Notes: a model not told the origin generated them from the letters alone. 64,000 nucleotides of DNA from Lophium mytilinum (GCA_010093605.1 MU004190.1:1881599-1945598); one strand, 5' to 3'; counted from the stretch's first letter, positions 1 through 11,090 are shown. Made by a program: numbers and translations.

Positions 1-553
1 ACCGCACCACATGCCAGAACTTCCACCACCGGCCTCGCACCCCCGCGCCGGAGGTGAGCTCGATCCGGCCATCTAGTGTCCCGGCGCGTAGACCGCGCAG
101 CTCGGCGCGTGGCCCATGGCGGGAGATGTGGTAGAGTGTGGTGTCGTCGTCGTAGCGGAGCGCTTCAGGACGCGAGCTTTGCGACGCGGTGGAGAGACGG
201 CGGCATTCCGTGGGTAAGAGATGTCTTATGGAGAGTGTCAGGGGCCGGCCGGATTTTGTGAGGGTTTGGGAGAGCTGGTAGCGCGGTAGAGAGGATGTCG
301 AGCTGGTTGTTGAGGCGTGGATGAGGGGGGCGGCGAGAGTGAGATGGGAGAGCAAGGGGTCTAGGGCGTGGTAGGCGGGTGGGAGGCTCGCTTCGTTGCA
401 TCTTGCGGGTTCTGATGGCGTCAATTGGGTTGGAGGAGCCTGGGACTCCGGTTTTGGGGTGGTGGTGGCATCGTCACCGAAGTATGGGGGCGGGAGATCG
501 TTGTAGGGGTTCAGTCTGGTGTTGAAGGGTTGGATGGATGGGGGGAGCTGCAT
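1..553 (-). CDS. Hypothetical protein, 5' part, runs off the left edge
   Basis: An ATG at 553-551 on the minus strand opens a frame that stays free of stops for 184 codons up to the first base of the window, so the 3' part of the gene lies outside. The predicted protein begins MQLPPSIQPFNTRL and is rich in proline near the N terminus, with two PPxY-like motifs (PPPYFGD near residue 21 and PPAYHAL near residue 59). A more conserved-looking stretch follows, with RPLTLSIRHLLP, the acidic YDDDTTLYHISR and the aromatic GRWWKFWHVV close to the edge. No signal peptide or membrane segment is seen. I do not recognise the family; the long frame, fungal-like composition and Trp/Phe-rich end argue that it is a real gene. 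No function is proposed. Confidence 0.6.
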   Translation of the reverse strand, partial: MQLPPSIQPFNTRLNPYNDLPPPYFGDDATTTPKPESQAPPTQLTPSEPARCNEASLPPAYHALDPLLSHLTLAAPLIHASTTSSTSSLPRYQLSQTLTKSGRPLTLSIRHLLPTECRRLSTASQSSRPEALRYDDDTTLYHISRHGPRAELRGLRAGTLDGRIELTSGAGVRGRWWKFWHVVR

Positions 554-2312
554 CGTTGGCGGCTCATTGTTGTAGGTTGGTAGATAAGAATATATCTAGG
601 AGAGACGAAAAGTGTGAGGTTTGTAGATGCGATAGAAGAGCATTTAGGTGTTGATTGGGAAACAAGGGCTTTCATGATATCATGAGATTCATGAGATGGA
701 TGGAAAAGCGGGGTCGGAACGGGGATTTTCCATTCGCCGGGACGCCTCAGGCACTAACCTCCTCGACCCCTTCCCGACTTCTCGAAGTCTGTCACATTTT
801 CTCCATCAGCATTTTGTATTTCGACGCAAGGTTTTTCCCTATCTTTGCGCCTACCAGCAAGCTCTGCTACTAGGGTCTGCGACCTTGAAATCAGGCTTAA
901 AGTAATGCTAGCTAACACGCCACCTTCCCTTCCACCTGCTCTCATCGTAGGCTATCAATTGAGAGGTTTTCAGCAATGGGATGGCTCTAGCCCTCCTGAA
1001 TATCGACTTGCCCTGGATCACTACGAATGCTCGGAGTAAAATGAAATTATTTCAAGAACTCAACAGCCCTTGCGTGGTCGTATCCTACTTCTCTCTTGCA
1101 ATCCATCCCCTCCTTGTCTCATTGAGCACAATACCGCATCACTGCCCCGCGTTGTCTGCGCGTGGTTTTCTCTCACCTTTCCAAAAAGTCTTGCTCATCG
1201 GGGTTTCTTTTCCCTATCTTCGCTTTCCTGTCGGGCTTCCGGTGGAAGTGCTCGATGGTGACTCTAGCTGCGCCGAAACCTCTTTGAAAAAGCGGCTCGA
1301 GTCTCACTAAGCTTGTTTTCGACAATGGAGATGCCCGTTCTGTCCTCTGGGGGCATTTTAGAGATGTCGTACTAGTCCAAGCTCTAGAGATCAGAGCGAT
1401 TTTTCTGTATCTAGACATAAGGTTATTGATTATTCCTCCATCAGGACCGCCACACTCGATTCCGACGGGACCAAAACGTGCGCTAAGCCAGCATCCCAGG
1501 CAGCTCGTTCAAGACCAAGAAGAGTTATGCACTAAGCGCGGCCCGGCCCTACGGTATATAGGTAGCTGGGAGTGGCGCAGTCGAAAGTCAAAGCCAACGT
1601 CGGCAATGCGGCGTAAAAACTATCTGTTCCTCTGCTTCATTCGTAATCTCTAGACTCCTTCTACCGGAGAATGCGTACAAACCTTAGGCCTGAAAAGACC
1701 AAGACTGCTCATGCGCATCGCGTATACTGGACGAGGCCGCCTATGTTTCACCACGCTATCTGCAATTACAAAATGACACTTATAAAGCTAGTCACCTCGA
1801 CTATTAGAGTCGATGGCATTCCTCAGCAGCATTTCGCAGTTCCTCAGACGAATTCCGGAGGCCGAGGGTTCTCCAAATCCAAACTCGGTCTAGCTTCACC
1901 CGAAAACTAAAAAACCACATACGACGACATCACATCTCATTAGCAAAAGAAGACGCACTCGAAGATTACGTGGAAAATACGTGGACAATGGCTATAATTA
2001 TGGGTATAGTGGCTCTTCAAACCAAGAAAAGATCAATGTTGAGGCTGCAGGCCCCTTCATCTCCGACCATTTCCAGCCATCTCCGATCCCAGAAACCATA
2101 CGCAAAGCAGAATCATTATGAGAAGCCGCCCGTAAGGTCAACCGCCCAGTCGTTCATAGGCGTCCATCGAACCTTCGCATGCATCTAGTCTATTTGAACC
2201 CTAGTCGAGAGTGGTAGACTGCAGTCATGGGGAAGACACCTAGCACGTGTCGTCGGTGTGGTCTATCACTTTGTTAGCTTCCCCTCCCAAGCAACGAATA
2301 TAAATATTTCAA
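554..2312. other. Intergenic, no gene seen
   Basis: Several short open frames occur on both strands but none has a recognisable motif, splice pattern or good start context. A TGGCGCAGTCG string near 1574 resembles a Pol III A box, but no convincing B box follows. Nothing else can be supported here. Confidence 0.5.
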
Positions 2313-2567
2313 CTAACCCGCCTGGGAATCGTCATCGTCTCCCTTGATATGCTTGCCCGGGAAGATCTCCTTCAAGCGGTCTCGAATAGACTCCCAACGA
2401 GCAGGTCCACCGTTCGGGGAGCTGTTGAGAGTACCGGCAATCTTGTGGCAAGACTCGCCAGCGCTGTACTTCTTCACCACCTCATCATCCATGGCCTTGG
2501 TCCATTTGTTGTTCCAGGTGCCATTGTAGGTATACTTCTTGACCTTGGCAGCAGCGTAGGAAGGCAT
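2313..2567 (-). CDS. Small Myb/SANT-like hypothetical protein (84 aa)
   Basis: Short single-exon protein beginning MPSYAAAKVKKYTYNG. A Trp-spaced helical region (WNNKWTKAMDDEVVKKYSAG, later CHKIAGTLN and ARWESIRDRLKEIFPG) looks like one degenerate Myb/SANT-type DNA-binding unit; the C terminus is acidic (GDDDDSQAG). A 52-bp intron with donor GTAAGC, branch TACTAAC and acceptor CTAG lies in the 5' leader at 2592-2643, just upstream of the ATG, and a TATTTAA box sits near 2755. These transcription and splicing signals strongly support expression despite the small size. A chromatin or DNA-binding role is inference from the fold-like pattern only; partner genes are not evident. Confidence 0.65.
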   Translation of the reverse strand: MPSYAAAKVKKYTYNGTWNNKWTKAMDDEVVKKYSAGESCHKIAGTLNSSPNGGPARWESIRDRLKEIFPGKHIKGDDDDSQAG

Positions 2568-2642
2568 GACGAGTGATAAGACTGAAGAAGACTAGGCAAC
2601 GAGTTAGTATAGCTCGATAGGGGGTTGTCAGTCCTTCGCTTA

Positions 2643-2765
2643 CTTTGGTTGTGTGGGTTGAGTGTTGGAATGTGGGATGTTGGTGTGGTGGGTGTGGTTG
2701 CGAGTTGTGGTTGTGGGGTTGATGGAAAAGACTATTCCTCAAGTGAAGGAGGTCCTTAAATATGC
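2643..2765 (-). promoter_or_regulatory. Leader and core promoter of the small Myb-like gene
   Basis: Going upstream on the minus strand from the leader intron (donor GTAAGC at 2643) there is a pyrimidine-rich leader and a TATATTTAA-type box at about 2752-2760. This is a compact promoter of the kind seen for strongly expressed small fungal genes. Confidence 0.4.
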
Positions 2766-3609
2766 ATTTCTGGGGAGGGACTTGGGGATCACCAGTGAAC
2801 TGTAGGAGTTACTGCGCCGCCCGCCAATCCGTCCACTCACCCGGCGCTGGCACTGCAGGCAGTGAATGTCACTTATGTGCTTTCTAGGTGCCAGCGAGGC
2901 CCCCTGGCGTGCAACCACGCGTTGAATGCCCGCCTAGCTCACCAAAAGTAGCCACATCGACGGGGCCCTAATCACAGCAGCACCGAAGGCGATAGTATCA
3001 CTGTGAGCCCCTTTTTGGAGACCGTCGATATATTGCGTCTGTTGGAAAAGTTTATACTCATCTTGAGCGGATACCGGTGGATCCTCGACGCCATAGCTAT
3101 TGAGCCTTCTTACCGATGCATGTGGACTCGTAATCTGTAAGCAGGAGGCGAATCCCGAGAGCAAGTCAAGGCATTTCTTGCCATGGCAAAAGAAGATCCA
3201 GAATTCTACCATCAACGCCTGAGCGGGTTTGACATCCCAGGAAATATGTTGTCCTATGTCTTGAGGGGTATTAGTCTCGCGCTGAAGCTTGCACGGTTGA
3301 TGACAAGTCATAATGGTTTATAGCTCCCGAATGACCATATGGAGAGGGCAACTGATGTCCTGATATTATAGCAAGAGCTGCAATCAACATTTTATGTCAC
3401 AAATGGTCATTTTTGGAGACAAAGAGTGAATTTCAATGTTACAAAGATTGAAAGGCTAGTCCTTCCGGCATTTTTCTCGCCTCTTAGTATAGTTGCCTCC
3501 TACAACCTTCGCTTGAATTACCATTATTTGCGCCACACTCTTCCTTTCGGCCCAAGTACATCATCTCCCTCTTTAAGTCTCAAACGCTTAGGACCTCGGA
3601 CGATTGCGT
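2766..3609. other. Intergenic, no convincing gene
   Basis: A 125-codon minus-strand frame (2934-3311) is open but has no recognisable motif and no upstream promoter or splice signals; I treat it as chance. Nothing else is supported. Confidence 0.45.
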
Positions 3610-4571
3610 TCACTTGCGACAAGGGATGCGCAAGACTTCGGGCTCCAGATGCAAGCGATCGGAGATCTCGTCATAGGCAGATGCCATGATAGGCCTCTCA
3701 AAGTGAGCTAACGTGCGGGGCTCCACATTTTGTTGTCCAAACGCCACCAAGTATTTTACCATTCTTTCCGCCAGCTCTGTCTTCTGCTCCGGTGTACCAA
3801 GGACCTTAACTCTGTGATCGAAATGCTTTCCTAATGCACATTGCACCAATTCTATGGTGATAAGAGGCCTCAAGCTCGCTGGTGTGTCATCTGGCAGGCT
3901 GAGATCATACACCAATTCCACCTCGAATGGGCGACGTTCCAGGAAAGCATGGACGATTCGACTCAGAAAGAGCAGCATGTCCTCGCGTACAGTCTCATAT
4001 TTTAGTCCGTAGTGTGTCTCGTCTGCCCACGCGCATTCCATCCGGAAATCCGTCATGGCTAGCTGTTCCTCGATGCCCCTCTGATTATTGTTCTCCCTGT
4101 CTTGCTTCGCGAGATGAATACCGAAGAACCAGATGGCGCTGGAGAGGATGTATAACGGTCCGAGAGCTTTTTTCAAGTCTCGGCCGGAGGAAGTAGTTTG
4201 AACGAGGAGGTATAGGGGATCCTGATGCAAGGCGGCCATGCGGATCTTCAAGAGCGCTTGTGCCTCTTCTCGGACTTGCTTGCATGTGGCTAGAATGGCT
4301 GTGTTGAAAGTCCAGTCGCGTAGGAAACAATCGTCGGTGTCTGGGAGGGAGTCATTGAGTGGAGAAGGAATGTTGCTCATATTAGGAAGACATTCGTAGA
4401 CCATGAGTCGGATGTCTTTCGGGAGGTCCATGAAGCGGAAAGCATCACTTGATGGGCCGTTGGATGCGCCTGAAGAGGCCGCTGAAGCTTCTAAGTGATT
4501 AGAAACTACCAAGAAAGGGTGGAGGGCAACTCACTGGGAAGTTTTTGTCTGGTATACCATTTCGTCGTCAT
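3610..4571 (-). CDS. 2EXR/F-box-like hypothetical protein
   Basis: Two exons, about 305 aa. Exon 1 (4571-4535, starting MTTKWYTRQKLP) joins exon 2 (4490-3610) across a 44-bp intron with donor GTGAGT and acceptor CTTAG; only this ATG keeps the frame. Near residue 35 is the motif FMDLPKDIRLMVYECLP, the 2EXR/F-box-like signature (LPxEIRxxIY) found in very large fungal families of unknown function. After it come DWTFNTAILATCKQVREEA, the usual second block, and a long helical C-terminal part without known motifs. The neighbouring divergent gene (4966-5925) has the same two blocks (LPKELRLKVYENIP, QWTIDTAILDTNK), so the two are paralogues arranged head to head across 394 bp. Molecular role unknown; protein-binding adaptor is a family-level guess. 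Confidence 0.75.
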
Positions 4572-4965
4572 GTCCCATTGACCTCCGGATCTAGAGACCT
4601 TGCCTGGTTCCGTCGTTTTCTTGGATCTAGCCATCCTGCGAAGCTTTGGTTGCTGGCGTGTAGCTGGGCCTTGCTCTGGCGGCGGTGGTGAGAGAGTCGT
4701 TGAATGGAAACGTGCACTCCTGCTTGAGCGAGTGTTGTTGTTACAACCTTAGGCTGCACGGGATTGAGAGGAGTCACTAGAAAGGTGGGTGATCAGGCGT
4801 GCGGACGAACCACTGTTTACAGAGCGGTGTAGACGCACTTCACCGTCAAATTCCCCCAACGCACTTTGTAAAGCTGCACGTCTGCACTCTTCCGTACCTC
4901 GACCCAGACACAACCAGCTCAGAGCTTCCAACCCACTGCAACATCACAATCTCATCTACACCACC

Positions 4966-5925
4966 ATGCCCGTCTCATCCGTTGCACGCCACCATGACCT
5001 GGACGACAGAGGCGAGGGCGTCAACAAGTACGTCTCTCTCCATTCCAGCATGACCTTCATCCAACTAACCTTTCGACCTAGTCACTCATCCTCTGCCAGA
5101 CCCTCCCAGCTGGGAAACAGAGAAAGACCGTTCCCATTCCTCGGCCTGCCCAAAGAACTACGTCTGAAAGTCTACGAGAACATTCCTGAAGTCACGAAGC
5201 GGCCTCTCCCTTTAAACCTCAAGAACGAGCCCACAGATGAGATATACTGGCGACAATGGACAATCGACACCGCGATTCTCGACACAAACAAAACGATCAG
5301 TCATGAAGCGTCTGCCGTTCTCTGGCAGATTGTGACCAGGTTGCAGGCCGAGACCATGATCCTCGAAGTCATCGTCCACTCCGCCAAAGACCCCAGCCCT
5401 CAATTCCTCAACTCTCCTGGCACGCCCTCCATATTCGTCGACATCGTTCCGGTCGTGTACAGTGCTCTCATCATGAACCTCCCACTTCGGCCTTTAACCC
5501 TTATTGGCAGGGCAGGATGCTTCCTACAATCTTATGCGAAATGGTGCGAACTTGCTCGACTGACCCCCGTCGAATACGAGGCAGACAGATCAGAGGCAAA
5601 TTGGCTGCTCCATCGCACGCTGATGTGCGAGAACTTGGAGATACACCTCCTCTACGACTCTAACGCCTGCTCTGTCTTAAGCATATGCTTCAAGATACTC
5701 CAGGTCCTAGCGGTAGCTCACCTAGCTCGATCTCTACCCACTGACGGTGCAACTGGATACGCGGTAAAGATGGGATATGGTATCAAAGTGGCCGAGAGGG
5801 GAGGAGGAGAGCTGCTGCTGCCGGAAGAGTTTGCCGAGAAGCACAAGGACAGCCTGCCTCTAGAGTATTTCAATATGCTCACTGGGATATCACAGCCCCC
5901 AAGTGTCTTCCGCTTCTTCCGCTGA
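4966..5925 (+). CDS. 2EXR/F-box-like hypothetical protein, paralogue of the divergent neighbour
   Basis: Start chosen at the CACCATG at 4966, giving MPVSSVARHHDLDD. A 54-bp intron (5028-5081, donor GTACGT, branch CTAAC, acceptor CCTAG) divides by three, so the unspliced frame is also open; the intron is inferred from its signals. The protein, about 300 aa, carries FLGLPKELRLKVYENIP followed by RQWTIDTAILDTNKTISHEA, the two conserved blocks of fungal 2EXR-like proteins, and ends in a less conserved region with an Arg/Phe-rich tail. It mirrors the minus-strand gene at 3610-4571 and probably shares its bidirectional promoter. No catalytic residues or membrane segments are visible. Function unknown. 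Confidence 0.72.
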   Translation: MPVSSVARHHDLDDRGEGVNKYVSLHSSMTFIQLTFRPSHSSSARPSQLGNRERPFPFLGLPKELRLKVYENIPEVTKRPLPLNLKNEPTDEIYWRQWTIDTAILDTNKTISHEASAVLWQIVTRLQAETMILEVIVHSAKDPSPQFLNSPGTPSIFVDIVPVVYSALIMNLPLRPLTLIGRAGCFLQSYAKWCELARLTPVEYEADRSEANWLLHRTLMCENLEIHLLYDSNACSVLSICFKILQVLAVAHLARSLPTDGATGYAVKMGYGIKVAERGGGELLLPEEFAEKHKDSLPLEYFNMLTGISQPPSVFRFFR

Positions 5926-6061
5926 TCTTATGTTGCAAGATAAGAAGAAATAGACAAGCGGCGTGGTGGATACACACCCTGAACTAGATTAGGGCTCAAA
6001 TCTTTCTTGTTCCTGCATTTGTGACCGTGAGACTCCTTTTCGTTATGCAGCCTCGGAGTGA

Positions 6062-6483
6062 TGTAATTAACTACGGCACTCTGAGCACTCGATGCCGCCG
6101 TAAGGAGTACCCCGTAGAGCTAGTAGCTGGGCCGTTAAAAGGCAGTCCAATTTTCACTGCATTGAATTTAACATCATATCTAGGTGTATAAACAGCAGCA
6201 AGCTGTGATTGACCTCGATGTAGGCTTCATTTTGACGGCTCGATAGCACTGGAAGGAGTGCCCCGTAAAGTTAGTAGCTGGGCCATTAAAAGGTAGTCTA
6301 ATCTCCAACATATTGAATTTGACATCATTTCTATGTATATAGAAGACTGCAAGCTGTAATTAACCGCGATGTAGGCTTTGTTTTGATTGCTTGATAGCAC
6401 TAGAAGGAGTACCCTATAGAGCTAGTAGCTGGGCCGTTAGACGATGGTCCGATTTCCAATATATCGAACTTGACATTATATCC
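6062..6483. repeat. Tandem repeat, 151-bp unit, about 2.8 copies
   Basis: The string AAGGAGT(A/G)CCC recurs at 6102, 6253 and 6404, exactly 151 bp apart, followed each time by GTAGCTGGGCC and TTGAA(T/C)TT(A/G)ACAT. A partial copy precedes 6102 (GTAATTAACT). Copies differ by scattered, mostly C/T and A/G, changes, consistent with age or mild RIP. The array lies in the tail-to-tail gap between the 2EXR-like gene and the isopropylmalate-synthase-like gene; a short open frame inside it is not considered coding. Confidence 0.85.
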
Positions 6484-6752
6484 AAAACGAAACTTTTGGG
6501 ATTTCCCGCCGCCACATGGCATTTTTTCCAGTCTTGACAACGGTATACCACCGTCAGGAGGACCCCAGCTGTCAAGCCGCCGCCCAGTCAAAAGGTTGCC
6601 CATATTAGGAAGGCAGATCTTTCTGCTCTCAACGTATAAGAACTGACTCTGTCCCATTTCGTACTATTTCCGTTTTCTTAGCCTCCGGTGCGATTGGCAA
6701 AAGTCTCAAACTCGGAACGTACTTCTGGAGGCCCTACAACGATCTGATCAGC

Positions 6753-8548
6753 TCAATATTCCATGGGCAACAATTTCGACATGGCCAGAGTACTTACTAA
6801 AGCGCAAGAAAGACATGCCAATAACTCCGCTTCCTCAAAAGTGGCGGACATACTGGCACCCCAGGACACAGAGTCATCCCCCTTCAGTCGGCAATTCGTA
6901 ATAGCCATCTCCTGAGTCGTACCACTCTCCGCCCATTTCCGCTCGACAACCTCAAAGGAAAGCTGAAGGCCAGTTCCAATCGCCAACGCGCTGGAAACTG
7001 CAGCGGCAATACCGTCTGCGCTACCGCGAATGTCCCTCGCAAGTCCATTGATGAGAATTGTCGCACAAATCTCAACCTGGCCACTCCTCCCTCGGGCACG
7101 ATATCCATGCTTTAGAATTCTTGCATCTATCTGCCGAACATGGTAGGTTTCCAGGAAAAGATCTTGAATATCAACCGGCGACAGGACTCGGCCAACCTTG
7201 TCTGAGGCACTCTTAACAATCTTCGAGAAGTCCTGCTGGAGAGCCTTCGGCAAATCCAAGTCCACACTCCTCTGCAACGCCCACGCCACGCCACCCTTCC
7301 CACTCTGTGAATTGACCCTGATGACCGACTCATACGTTGCACCTATATCCTTCGGATCAAGAGGAAGATAGGGCACCGTCCAAATGTTCTTCCTATCAGA
7401 CGTCGGGATCTCCCACATCTTGAAGCCTTTATTGATGGCATCCTGATGGCTCCCGCTATACGCTAGGAAGACTGAGTCTCCAGCGTAAGGTGCACGCATG
7501 TGAACGGGAATCCGCGTGAGCCTTTCTACCGTCTTTCGGATTGCTGGGAGATCTGAGAAATCGAGCTCAGGGTTGACTCCTTGGGTGTAAAGGTTCAAGG
7601 CCAGCGTCACAAGGTCCACATTACCAGTCCTCTCGCCGTTCCCGAAGAGACACCCCTCCACTCGAGTAGCGCCCGCGAGTTGACCTAGCTCTGCTGCTGC
7701 AACTGCGCAGCCGCGGTCATTGTGTGGATGCAAGGAGACGACGACGGAGTCATGAGGGAAAGCACGGCAGAAGAGCTCTACTTGATCGGCAAAAGTGTTG
7801 GGAGTGCTCATCTCGACCGTAGCAGGAAGATTCAGGATCACTGGAGTCTCCGATGTTGGATTCCAGGCCTCGCGAACAGCATCGCACAACGCGATGGCGT
7901 ATGATGTATCGGTATCTGAAAAGGCTTCGGGACTGAACATCAGATTCCAGCTCGTGCTCTGCCGATCAGGGTCGTCTTTGGTGATTGACTTGGTGTAGCG
8001 GACGCAGTCCACAGCCAAATCAAAGACGTCCTGCCGCGACAACCCGAAGATGGTGGATTGAAACGCGTCGCTAGACGCAATGTAGAGACTGATAATCGCC
8101 TTCTTTGCACCGGTAACACTCTCGACTGTCCGCTTGATCAATTCGCGACGACACGGCGAGAGGACCTGTAACCATACATCTTCGGGTACAGCGTTTGGCG
8201 TCTCGACAAGCTGGCGCGTGAAATTGAATTCCGTGTTTGAGGCGCTCGGGAAGGCGACGTCGATTTCTTTAAAGCCCATCCGAACTAGGAGGTCAAAGTA
8301 GATCTGTTTTTCTGCTACGGTCATTGGGTGGGCTAGGCTTTGGTTACCGTCGCGGAGGTCTGTAGCGAGCCATCTTGGCGATTTTGTGATGGTTTTGGAG
8401 GGCCAGGTTCGGTCTGGGAGAGAAGGGGGAGCGAAAGGGGCGTATTTCGCGGACGGGTCGCGGAGCCTGGTGGGGGTTAGATCTCGAAGTATACGACTTT
8501 CTGCAAAGCACCGTTCTAGAAAAGTAAGGTTTCCACTTACATTGGCAT
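6753..8548 (-). CDS. 2-isopropylmalate synthase-like enzyme (LeuA/HtyA type)
   Basis: Condenses acetyl-CoA with a 2-oxo acid, the first step of leucine formation or of 2-oxo acid chain elongation. Exon 1 is only 8 nt (8548-8541); after a 74-bp intron (8467-8540, GTAAGT/CCAG) exon 2 runs to a stop at 6753, giving 573 aa. The start is fixed by the family-typical MPMLRDPSAKYAPF. Motifs: TDLRDGNQSL (residue 38 on), FKEIDVAFPSASNTEF, metal site LHPHNDRG, GNGERTGN, and a C-terminal LeuA dimer domain. A second model is possible at the end: intron 6734-6797 (GTAAGT/TTGTAG) would replace the last 14 residues with 34 and stop at 6629. It shares a 457-bp promoter with the divergent 2OG oxygenase. Housekeeping LEU4 is an alternative, but the company of isomerase, aminotransferase and oxygenase suggests specialised metabolism, as for HtyA of echinocandin. 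Confidence 0.85.
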
Positions 8549-9005
8549 GGTGGCTTTGGATGGAATTGATTTTGAGGAGCTGAAAAAAAGGTGTACAATG
8601 TCCAAATTTCTTTTGGCGGACACTTATTGGGATCTCCTCGAAGGGACGTCAAATTAGGGATGTTCCCATCAGTACCCCTTGCACACGATCTAAGCAGCCG
8701 AGTTTCCGATTTCGGTCCGCATTTTCGGATCGGTGTGATCGATAGGTTGATTGGACGCTCTAACCGAGCGGACCGCTTGTTAGCTTTTCGAGAACCCAGC
8801 TCGGACCGCGGTGACTGCTGTGTCATCCCCGGAATCTGTGTCCTGTTTCGGGTTAGACATGAGAATCTCGTTTATTATGCTCATGTGCCTCTGGACGCAG
8901 CTCCTGTATATCAAGGATACCTTTGCAGGCACATAATATATCAAGGGCCTAACTTTCCAGTTTCCACTCTCATTGCCTTGCCGTTGTTAAAATCCTCTCT
9001 GCGAA
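8549..9005. promoter_or_regulatory. Bidirectional promoter with three CGGACCG-type sites
   Basis: Gap of 457 bp between the divergent synthase-like and 2OG-oxygenase genes. It holds CGGTCCG at 8713-8719 and CGGACCG at 8769-8775 and 8802-8808, within 96 bp. Each site is an inverted pair of CGG triplets with one base between, the kind of target bound by Zn2Cys6 dimers. The same heptamer recurs in the promoters of the isomerase-like and aminotransferase genes. Binding by the regulator at 16048-18319 is inference. Confidence 0.5.
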
Positions 9006-10128
9006 ATGTCACCACCAATCCCGATTCTTGATGCTGCTTCCATGGCCAAAGGAACGGGCGAAGAAAGGGCAGCGTTTGGCCATAAGTTCCTCGAGAGTAT
9101 GACCGAATATGGATTTGTGAAACTTGTCAACCACACTGTTCCGCTTCCTGTCGTTGAAGATACGTTCAGCAAAGTAGAATCTCTTACCAAAGAAGTTTTC
9201 AAATACTAATGTTTTTTAGATCAAGCAATTTTTCAAGTTGCCTTTTGACGTAAAGAGGCCAACGATCAATGATCCAAAGAAGGGACAGCAACGTGGCTGG
9301 AGCCCCCCTGGCGAGGAAAAGACATGGTGGTTAGAGAGCAACACTGGGGACGTCGAGTCTCCTCGCTTCAGCGATAACAAGGTAACTTCATCTAGCCATC
9401 ACATTCATTGTTTAACTCATGACTGAACATTGCTTCAGGAAAGCTTCGACTGCGGGGATCCCAAGGACAAGCAGTTCCCGAACCAATGGCCTACTGAGTC
9501 TGCTCTTCCGGGTTACCAATCTACCATGGACCAGTTTTACTACGACTGCGGCCAGCTCTGCGTCGACCTGCTAGAGGTTCTCGCCGCTCAAATGAATCTT
9601 GACCCAAAGCTCTTTTCGTCCAAGTGCACCAACGAAGCCAGCACAATCCGCATCAACCACTTCCCACCCATCGACCGGCAAACCCTCGAAAGCGGCCAGG
9701 TCAGCCGTATCTGGCCCCACAACGACTTCGGCATCATATCCCTCGTTTTCCCCGACCGAACCGGGGGCTTAGAGTACGAAGACCGTGAGAACCCTGGCAC
9801 CTTCATCCCAATGCCGTACAGCGGCGACGACGAGGTAGTCGTTATCATCTCAGAGACCTTCCAGCGATGGACGAACGGCGCTGTGAGACCAGGCTTACAC
9901 CGCGTGACCAAGCCTGTTGACATGGTCGGGGATGTTGTTCCGGAAAGATGGAGTCTGGTGTACTTCTGTAAAGCTGATAGACATATAAATGTTGGGCCGT
10001 TGGAGGAGTTTGTGGGACCAGAGAGGCAGCCACTGTATGAGGATCTGACGGCGCTGGAGTATCAGGCGATGCGGAATGCGGTACACTATCCTGAGCCGGT
10101 AGCGGAGGGGGTTTCGGTGGAGGCGTAG
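9006..10128 (+). CDS. 2-oxoglutarate/Fe(II)-dependent oxygenase
   Basis: Three exons (9006-9173, 9220-9381, 9439-10128; introns 46 and 57 bp, the first with a TACTAAT branch) encode 339 aa. N-terminal DIOX_N region (PIPILDAASM, EYGFVKLVNH) precedes the double-stranded beta-helix core with iron ligands in WPHNDFG (His, Asp) and PGLHRV (distal His), and the 2-oxoglutarate-binding ERWSLVYF (Arg-x-Ser). All catalytic residues are present. The family hydroxylates or desaturates small molecules, including free or peptide-bound amino acids. Its divergent pairing with a synthase of the 2-oxo acid elongation type suggests it oxidises the resulting amino acid or hydroxy acid, comparable in position to HtyE of the echinocandin homotyrosine cluster; this is inference. 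Gibberellin-oxidase-like or ethylene-forming-like activity cannot be excluded. Confidence 0.85.
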
Positions 10129-11090
10129 ACTTACATGTTTTGACTGATTAGCTAGCTGCTAGCCGGGCCACTCCTCACAGTGGTAGTCAATGAGAATGAG
10201 TATAGGTTGGATAGGTAGATATCCGAGTACCGATCCTTGTGTTCAGGCATTCAATATTATACTGCCTTTTGCTCATTAGCTACATACTTGCGGGACCACT
10301 CTCTACAGTGGTGATTAGTGTGCAAGAGGAAGCCGAATCAGTAGTATGCTCGTGCTCGTGAACATATGATCTAGCACAGGATATGCTACACCTGGTCCAA
10401 TGGAGATTGAATATTCTTTAGGCCTGTTGGATACTCGCTTGCTGAAGGGCTCTATACGGCAGCATGAATCATGCAAAAGCACTGTCTGAGCAGTAGGAAA
10501 GCCTTGCTCCTAGCTTATAGCTTGGTGTTACAACCGTCCAAATTGATGCACTAGATCTCAGATGACCCTTTGACTACTCAGATGCCTGCTAGCAGGCCAC
10601 TCTTCACGGTGGTGTTAAGCCAACAAAAGCGAAGCCTACTCAGGAGTATGTCCTATGTCCATGTGCATGAAATAAAAAGCAGCCCCTACTGTGTCACGAG
10701 ACCGACACTCAACAATAGATGGCGTTTAGGCCGACGGGCAACCTGCTACCTTGAAAGCTCTCATACAAAAATAAGCCCAGGTAGAGCCACGACAGTAGTA
10801 GAATCTTATGACCAAATCAACGACTTCAAACAGATTGCCTCAATAGGGGTATACCTACTTTCACAAACATGCTCATGATGCAAATTGAAGGAAAATCCAG
10901 TAGGCCATTGGTCTGGTACGCTGCCTACTAACTGATCTACAGTTTAGAGTCGTCTCAAGGAAGGAGTTTAGTCTGAGTAGAGTAATGTTCCTGTGGCTGA
11001 GCTTAATCTCACATCCCACAAGGCATCATCCTTCAGTCCTCTTCACCAGCACTGAGGCTGAGGGACCGGGCTCTCGCTGTATCAGTACTT
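10129..11090. repeat. Intergenic with three copies of a hairpin-bearing motif
   Basis: Cores at about 10165-10186, 10292-10313 and 10593-10614 share the form GG(A/C)CCACT-N6-(A/G)GTGGT, a 5-bp hairpin with 6-nt loop, preceded by a GCTAGC/GCCTGCT-like string. Two related copies lie on the other side of the F-box gene. No gene is seen. Confidence 0.5.

Noticed and set aside
1560-1680. Pol III gene or SINE head suggested by TGGCGCAGTCG
   Set aside because: No acceptable B box or repeat copies were seen.
2934-3311. 125-codon minus-strand frame
   Set aside because: No motifs, splice sites or promoter features; kept only as a remark.
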